Source: JBHOQS01 sp042408875 (GTDB lineage Bacteria; Chloroflexota; UBA11872; JBHOQS01). From it: 33,394 nucleotides of DNA. Where the stretch lies: positions 1 through 33,394 of the forward strand of contig JBHOQS010000008.1 of NCBI GenBank assembly GCA_042408875.1, written 5' to 3'. The position numbers and the translations under genes were made by a program. Positions 28,341-33,394 of this stretch are shown piece after piece; position 1 is the stretch's first letter; every line of letters starts with the position of its first letter. The notes beneath the pieces are model-generated. The model did not search any database and was not told the DNA's origin. It saw only the letters and a program-made list of their open reading frames with translations.

Positions 28341-30762
28341 CCACGTAGATGAGCACCAGCGCTAGGGCAGTACCTGCGGGCAGGGCCATCAGCCCGGCCG
28401 CAAGCCCCAGCAGCCCAGTCTGCGCGGTCACGAGCCCCCACACTTGGCGCGGAGTGAGCCCGAGCGCACGCAGGACCCCGATCTCACGCGCCCGCTCGAG
28501 CTGCAGCGCCATCAGCGCGGTCAGCACGCCAATAAACGCAACCAGCATCGCCAGCAGCCGCAGCACGCCGGTGATCAGAAACGTGCGGTCGAAAACCTCC
28601 AGCGACGCCTGCCGCAGCGCGCGGTTTGACCGAATCACCACCTCCTGGTCGGGGCCAGCCAGGCGGCGAAGCTCTTCGACCAGAGCATCAACGTTTGTAC
28701 CGGGCCGAGCGTAGAGCCCCAGCGAGGAGATCCCTCGATCATCCCAGAACTGCTCGTATGTCGCTCGGCTCAGCATGACCACCCCTTGGTCCGAGCCATA
28801 GTCGTAGAAGACACCGGCGATGCGGAAGCTACGCTCGCCCCGATCGGTACGCAGGCGGATGACGTCGCCGGCATGCAGGCGGTGATGGTAGGCGAATGGC
28901 TCCGAGATGATCACCGCGCCGTCTTGTTGAAATGCCGGCCACACCGCCTCAGGTCGGCCCTCCTTAAATTCGAACGCGGCGTAGACTCGCGGCTCGATAC
29001 GGATGGCCACGAGCCGCACCAGCCCTTCGGGCGTGTCAATCGTGACGCCACGGTAGGTGCTGAAGGTCTCAATGCCCGGAGCATGGGTGAGCCGCTCGAC
29101 CAGCGCTGGATCAAGCGCACGCTCGGCGTTGCCTGTGGCCGGGGTCGGCGGTGCTACGTAGACGTCGGCGCGCAGAGACGTTTCCAGCCACCGCGCCACG
29201 GTCTGCCGGAAGCTGCCCACCATCGTGCCGACCCCAACCGTGACTGACACGGCGACCATCAGCGCGGCAACAGCCACGGCAGTGCGGCTGAGCGAGGCGA
29301 CCGCGCTCCGGGCCGTCATGCGTCCCAACATGCCAAAAGCGCGGCCGAGCAACAGGCGCGACAGGTCCATCAGCGCCACCGTCGCCAGCGGGGCGAGCAG
29401 GGCGCACCCGAGGATAATCGCGAACAACGCTCCGAAGCTCAGCAGCAGGCTGCGAGACGGGATCCAGAGCAGAAACAGGCTCAGCAGCAGGAGCAGCACA
29501 CCGGCAGCCGCAGCTCGCGGCACAAGCTGGCGCAGCCCTGCCTCGACGGCCGACCGGCTGAGCACCGCCCGCGGTGGCGCGGCTGTCGCTTCCACAGCCG
29601 GCGCCAGCGCGCTGAGCAGCGTGGCCCCCAGGCCGAGCGCCGCGCCCTTAAACAGCACGAATGGATGTATGTCTACCGAAGTCACTGTGAGGGTGAAGTA
29701 GACGTCGTTGATCGTCTGCGCCACCAGGCGCACCAGCCCGCGCGCCAGGATGGTGCCGAGCGCCAGCCCCACCGCTGTCCCGAACAGGCCGATCACCAAC
29801 GCCTCGGCGAGCACAATGGCTAGGACCTCGCGGCGGGTGACCCCGACGGCGCGTAGCGTGCCGATCAGCGTACGCCGCTGCACGACCGAGAAGGTCATCG
29901 TGTTATAGATCAGGAACATTCCCACAATCAGTGCCTGGAGGCTCAGCGCCGTCAGGTTCAGGCTGAACGCGCGGGTCATCTGCTCCAGCGCGGCGGTGCG
30001 TGTCCCAGCGCGGATGACCTCCGCGCCCGGCGGCAGCGCCTGTCGCACGCGCTGGAGCGTTGCCTCGCCTGCCGGGCTTTCAGGCACGATCAGGTCGATG
30101 CGGCTCAGCCGGCCAGCCATGCCCAGCATTTCCTGGGCAGTAGCGATGTCGGTGATCAGCAGGCCGTCCAGTGCGCGCCGGCTCAGCGTATCCTGCGGCT
30201 CAAGCACGCCAGCCAGCGTCAGGTCACGCACAGTGCTGCCGATCCGTAGCACGAGCCGGTCGCCTGCCTGCACGCCGAGCCGCTGCGCCGTCTCGGCAGC
30301 CAGCAAGGCTGTGTTAGGCCGCGTGAGCAGCGGCGCCAGCAGCGATGCCGCCTCAGCGCTGGAGCTGCCCAGATACGGCCGGAACGGTCCCTCAGCAAAC
30401 GGATCCACACCTACCAGGTGGAGCGTCTGCTCGATCACTCCCTGGTCCTGGCAACGAGCGCCAACGCAAGACGCCACTACGTCGGCCTCTACAACAGGAG
30501 CGCTGGGCCGAACGCCAGCCTCAACACGTAAGACCCGATAGGTCTCTTCCGGCAGCCCGGCGGGGCCGCCAATGACCTGGTGCGTCGCCCGCCCGGCGAC
30601 GGCCTCTCCGGAAAGCACGAAGGCGCGGCGGGCACTCTCGTTCGCGAGGTCGATAGAGACTACCACAGCAACGCCCAGGGCGACGCCTACGATCGAGAGC
30701 CCGATCAGCCAGGGATGCTGGAGCAGGTGGCGCAGGCTCGCGCGCCAGAGCACCGTCCTCAC
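28180..30762 (-). CDS. ABC transporter permease, FtsX/MacB-like
   Basis: The 860-residue protein has an N-terminal membrane helix (about 16-38), then a large extracytoplasmic MacB-PCD-type domain. A first FtsX permease unit follows (about 265-400, containing LIYNTMTFSVVQRRTLIGTLRAVGVTRREV) with extra helices to about 520, then a second PCD-like domain. A C-terminal FtsX unit follows (about 735-850, with LERAREIGVLRALGLTPRQVWGLV). Such double-FtsX permeases pair with a MacB/LolD-type ATPase to move lipids, lipoproteins or peptides, or to act as mechanotransducers. The GTG start overlaps the ATPase stop by GTGA. The C-terminal end is on the strand opposite the glycosylase tail. Confidence 0.92.
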   Translation of the reverse strand: MRTVLWRASLRHLLQHPWLIGLSIVGVALGVAVVVSIDLANESARRAFVLSGEAVAGRATHQVIGGPAGLPEETYRVLRVEAGVRPSAPVVEADVVASCVGARCQDQGVIEQTLHLVGVDPFAEGPFRPYLGSSSAEAASLLAPLLTRPNTALLAAETAQRLGVQAGDRLVLRIGSTVRDLTLAGVLEPQDTLSRRALDGLLITDIATAQEMLGMAGRLSRIDLIVPESPAGEATLQRVRQALPPGAEVIRAGTRTAALEQMTRAFSLNLTALSLQALIVGMFLIYNTMTFSVVQRRTLIGTLRAVGVTRREVLAIVLAEALVIGLFGTAVGLALGTILARGLVRLVAQTINDVYFTLTVTSVDIHPFVLFKGAALGLGATLLSALAPAVEATAAPPRAVLSRSAVEAGLRQLVPRAAAAGVLLLLLSLFLLWIPSRSLLLSFGALFAIILGCALLAPLATVALMDLSRLLLGRAFGMLGRMTARSAVASLSRTAVAVAALMVAVSVTVGVGTMVGSFRQTVARWLETSLRADVYVAPPTPATGNAERALDPALVERLTHAPGIETFSTYRGVTIDTPEGLVRLVAIRIEPRVYAAFEFKEGRPEAVWPAFQQDGAVIISEPFAYHHRLHAGDVIRLRTDRGERSFRIAGVFYDYGSDQGVVMLSRATYEQFWDDRGISSLGLYARPGTNVDALVEELRRLAGPDQEVVIRSNRALRQASLEVFDRTFLITGVLRLLAMLVAFIGVLTALMALQLERAREIGVLRALGLTPRQVWGLVTAQTGLLGLAAGLMALPAGTALALVLIYVVNRRSFGWTLEYRFLPDVLVQAVALAIVAAVLAGLYPAWQMARSSPALALREE

Positions 30763-31514
30763 GGCGCGACTCCTACGGTACGCTCGGCCAGGCGCCCTTC
30801 GTGTACTGTAAACACGCGGTCGGCTAGCCCAACGACCTCGGCGCTGTGCGTGACCATCAGCATAGTCTTGCCGGCCTGTCGGGTGAGGCGGTCGAGCAGC
30901 TCGAGTACCTGGCGGGCGGTGTCCAGATCGAGGTTCCCGGTGGGCTCGTCGGCCAGCACCGGCAGCGGATCGTGCACTAGGGCCCGGGCGATGGCCACAC
31001 GCTGCTGCTCACCCCCGGAGAGGCGGTCCGGAAAGCTCTGCGCCCGGTCGGCCAGCCCAACCTGCTCCAGCAACTCCAGCGCAGTCCGGCGCGCCGACGC
31101 ACCCGTGCAGCCGTTCAGCTCCAGCGGGAGCAGCAGGTTCTCCTCCACCGTGAGTGTGGGGATGAGGTTGAAGAACTGGAACACGAAGCCGATGTGCCGC
31201 CGGCGAAAGAGCGTGCGCTCCTGCTCAGACAGCCGTGTCAGGCAGACACCGCCGACGATCACCTCGCCGGCGGTAGGTAGGTCTATGCCGCCGACTAAAT
31301 TTAACAAGGTGGATTTCCCGGAGCCGCTGCGTCCTAGCACCACCGCCAGCTCACCACCCTGGAGCGTCAGATGGACGTCACGCAGGACGGTATGCACCCG
31401 CTCACCCTCCTGGTATACCTTGGTGATACCGCGCAGCTCAACGAGGGGCTCTGCGCCAGGCCCTGCCAGGCGCTGGAAGTTCTGAATAGCCATCGATCGT
31501 TTGGTTGTGCTCAT
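30759..31514 (-). CDS. ABC transporter ATP-binding protein (MacB/LolD type)
   Basis: The 251-residue ATPase shows Walker A GRSGSGKST, Q-loop FVFQFFNLIPTLT, signature LSGGEQQRVAIARAL, Walker B LPVLADEPTGNLD and the switch histidine MVTHSAEV. The FQFFNLIPTLTVEEN and EPTGNLD segments mark the LolD/MacB/FtsE-type subfamily that works with FtsX-fold permeases. It is the first gene of a two-gene operon with the permease. An internal ATG (residue 8, MAIQNF, at 31493) is an alternative start. Upstream lies a 233-bp divergent spacer shared with the next Gfo/Idh gene, holding nothing I can assign confidently beyond a lone TACAAT at 31684-31689 on the + strand. Confidence 0.95.
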   Translation of the reverse strand: MSTTKRSMAIQNFQRLAGPGAEPLVELRGITKVYQEGERVHTVLRDVHLTLQGGELAVVLGRSGSGKSTLLNLVGGIDLPTAGEVIVGGVCLTRLSEQERTLFRRRHIGFVFQFFNLIPTLTVEENLLLPLELNGCTGASARRTALELLEQVGLADRAQSFPDRLSGGEQQRVAIARALVHDPLPVLADEPTGNLDLDTARQVLELLDRLTRQAGKTMLMVTHSAEVVGLADRVFTVHEGRLAERTVGVAP

Positions 31515-31747
31515 GAACTTGAGCGCTCAGACCGAGCGCTTCCGACGCTGCTCGAGTACCACGAGTGGCCGGCAGGCAGCCCGGACCGGCTTTCTCCCGG
31601 GTGTGTTACCAACAAGTATAGCCGGACGCGGAGGGCACAGCGCCACAGGCGGCCGCATCGCAGCGCAACCGGCGGGATTTGGGTACAATACGGCGGCACC
31701 GACTTTCTTATTCAGTGCGATTACGAATGGGAGCAGCTGAGGAAGCT

Positions 31748-32824
31748 ATGTCCAGGTATCGCTGTCTGATGGTTGGCGCCGGCGGGATGGCCGGCAGCTG
31801 GATTCGCCGCTTCTTTCGCCCCTTCACCGGCCGTATGGAGATCGTTGCCCTCGTGGACGTGAACCGTGAGGTGCTGGACAATGCCGCCGATGAGCTCGGC
31901 CTGCCGTCCGCTCGCCGTTTCACCGACATGCGCGCGGCGTTCGAGACAGTCGAGGCCGACTTCTGCGGCATCGCCATCCCGCCAGCTTTCCATCGAGACG
32001 CTGCCGTCCTCGCCGCCGAACGCGGCATGCATATTCTGAGCGAGAAGCCGATCGCCGATACGTGGGATGCCTGCGTGGAGATCTATCGTGCGGTCAAGCG
32101 TGCCGGGGTCAAGATGCTGGTGATCCAGAACTACCGCTACGAGGCGCCCATGCTGACGTTCCGGCAGGTGCTGCGCGAGCAGCGGCTGGGCCGGCTAAAC
32201 TACCTGATCGGGCGGTTCGCCGCCGACTACCGTGTGTACGGCTCCTGGGGCCGCGCCTTCCGTCATGAAATCCCGCACGCCCTCTTGATCGAGGGCGGGG
32301 TGCACCACCTGGACATGATCCGGAACCTGAGCGGCGCAGACTGCCGTTCCATCGCCGGCTGGGAGTGGAACCCGGCCTGGAGTAGCTCGAAGGGGGAGTT
32401 CAACGACCTCTACGTTATGAAGATGGTCAACGGCGTGCACGCCACCTATGAAGGCTCAGGCACCGCGGCCGGCTTGCAGAACACCTGGCACCGTGAGTAC
32501 TACCGCGCCGAGTGCGAGCAGGGGACGCTGGTGATCGACGCCGACCGTACGGTGCGGATCTACCAATGGACCTCTGGCCGGGGTCTCTACATGGAAGAGG
32601 TGCCGCCGGTGCGCGTGCCGTACGAGGGCCACACCTGGCTCGTGAACGCCTTCCTCGACTGGCTCGATGGCGGCCCGGTCCCTGAGACACACCTCGACGA
32701 CAATATCCAGAGCATGGCGATGGTCTTCGCCGCCATCGAGGCCTCGCGCACGGCGCAGGTCGTGGATGTGCAGCGCATGGTCCAGGACGCGCTGGGCCTG
32801 CCGGCGCCTAGTCCGACCGGCTGA
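31748..32824 (+). CDS. Gfo/Idh/MocA family oxidoreductase
   Basis: The 358-residue protein begins RCLMVGAGGMAGSWIRRFF, a Rossmann dinucleotide motif. It has the family EKP motif in HILSEKPIADTWD and the active-site region ALLIEGGVHHLDMIRNLSG, with paired histidines suggestive of catalysis. It probably oxidises or reduces a sugar-like substrate with NAD(P); the substrate is unknown. ATG 31748 is chosen because CTGAGGA precedes it and the Rossmann strand starts right after; the open frame extends to 31679. It is not closely similar in sequence to the minus-strand paralogue at 21726-22796. A weak hairpin, GCCGG/CCGGC with an ACCC/GGGT extension, follows at 32825-32856. Confidence 0.88.
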   Translation: MSRYRCLMVGAGGMAGSWIRRFFRPFTGRMEIVALVDVNREVLDNAADELGLPSARRFTDMRAAFETVEADFCGIAIPPAFHRDAAVLAAERGMHILSEKPIADTWDACVEIYRAVKRAGVKMLVIQNYRYEAPMLTFRQVLREQRLGRLNYLIGRFAADYRVYGSWGRAFRHEIPHALLIEGGVHHLDMIRNLSGADCRSIAGWEWNPAWSSSKGEFNDLYVMKMVNGVHATYEGSGTAAGLQNTWHREYYRAECEQGTLVIDADRTVRIYQWTSGRGLYMEEVPPVRVPYEGHTWLVNAFLDWLDGGPVPETHLDDNIQSMAMVFAAIEASRTAQVVDVQRMVQDALGLPAPSPTG

Positions 32825-32899
32825 GCCGGTACCCTGCGAACCCTCGGGGTGCCGGCCGCGTACGCAGGATGCATCGCCGGCACACGCTGCCCAGGCTGC

Positions 32900-33355
32900 T
32901 CAGTAGTCAGGGCGGGCAACGGTGAGAGTGCGCTCTGGAAGCGGCAGCGACACACGGGCCCCGCCGCGCCGGTGCGACTCGACGATGCCAAGGATCATCT
33001 CCTGGCTGCGGCAGGCCAGCCGGAGCGGCCCCTGCGTCTCCCGGTCGGTGTCCAGCGCCTCGGCGAGGTCTCGCAAGCCACACAGCGTCCCGCTCACCCG
33101 AGGCACCGGCGGGAACGGTGCCTCTTCGCGCAGGCGGTGTGCCACCACCTGGCGGTACTGGCAGGCGATGCCGTTATTCAGCGTGCGTAGGCTGCCCTGG
33201 GTGCCACAGACCTCCACCTCGGTGCCGGTGGCTGCTGTAAGGTAGCCATGTACGGATGCGGTTGCAAAGTGTGTTGCTGGGGAAGAGGAGAAGCGAGAGG
33301 CGGGTAGCTGCGGGATGGTAGGATCGGTGTTATCCAGACCACCGATGCTGACCAC
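32900..33355 (-). pseudogene. C-terminal part of a Gfo/Idh/MocA-type oxidoreductase, frame closed upstream
   Basis: The readable frame gives 151 residues that match only the C-terminal beta-sheet domain of Gfo/Idh proteins: a strand reading VVSIGGLDN, then ATASVHGYLTAATGTEVEVCG and TQGSLRTLN, and a final helix with SQEMILGIVESHRRG. The Rossmann domain and EKP motif are missing. In frame upstream there is homologous-looking coding (WAGRSQ) and then a TAA stop at 33380-33382, just before the window edge. So the gene is either truncated, frameshifted, or interrupted by a sequence error near a contig end. GTG 33355 would be a start but has no ribosome-binding site. A TATAAT (minus strand, 33380-33385) overlaps this stop. 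Confidence 0.5.
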
Positions 33356-33394
33356 CTGCGAGCGACCCGCCCATGACGATTATAACCCGCGCCC

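Overview
The window looks like a GC-rich bacterial chromosome segment, most likely from the phylum Chloroflexota (possibly near Thermomicrobia). That placement is inferred from GC content, gene repertoire and gene order; no marker was aligned, so treat it as probable only. I see no phage or transposon genes, tRNA, CRISPR array or plasmid functions.

Region 1 (1-500) is the end of a ribosomal RNA operon: the 3' tail of 23S rRNA, a spacer of about 220 bp, and a complete 5S rRNA, all on the + strand. Region 2 (531-10090) is housekeeping on the + strand: an S1-type RNA-binding protein with its own promoter, ClpC, RadA, a membrane-anchored PIN/TRAM protein, IspD, IspF and a CCA/poly(A)-type nucleotidyltransferase. 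The order clpC-radA-PIN/TRAM-ispD-ispF matches the Bacillus clpC-radA-disA-yacL-ispD-ispF block with disA missing.

Region 3 (10087-20104) is mostly oxidative and carbon metabolism on the + strand: an FAH-family dehydratase resembling 2-dehydro-3-deoxy-D-arabinonate dehydratase, an Arg-rich protein with a C-terminal helix-turn-helix, two adjacent half-size TauE/SafE-like membrane proteins, a PIG-L deacetylase, a 980-residue FAD/Fe-S dehydrogenase fusion, a sulfide:quinone oxidoreductase-like flavoprotein, and a large protein with a degenerate NodB-like domain.

Region 4 (20105-27292) holds a beta-hydroxyacid dehydrogenase behind an AT-rich perfect palindrome, a small PH-like membrane protein, a divergent Gfo/Idh/MocA oxidoreductase, then a compact sulfur cluster (YeeE/TsuA-type thiosulfate permease, TusA-like carrier, rhodanese lipoprotein), a two-domain methyltransferase and a GlsB/YeaQ-type membrane protein. 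The permease, carrier and rhodanese read naturally as import of a reduced sulfur compound followed by sulfane-sulfur handling. The SQR-like enzyme and the TauE-like proteins 5-10 kb upstream could belong to the same sulfur economy, but that link is inference.

Region 5 (27293-33394) has a uracil-DNA glycosylase preceded by AT-rich repeats, a convergent two-gene ABC export system (ATPase and FtsX/MacB-type permease), a third-region Gfo/Idh oxidoreductase, and at the right edge the C-terminal part of another Gfo/Idh protein whose reading frame is closed upstream by a stop codon.

Non-coding structure recurs: several gene junctions carry long, nearly perfect GC-rich inverted repeats without the T-tract of a classical terminator. 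I did not find one clearly new multi-gene system. The best candidates for novelty are the paired half-size TauE proteins, the degenerate NodB-like protein, the mosaic uracil-DNA glycosylase and the AT-rich operator-like palindrome.
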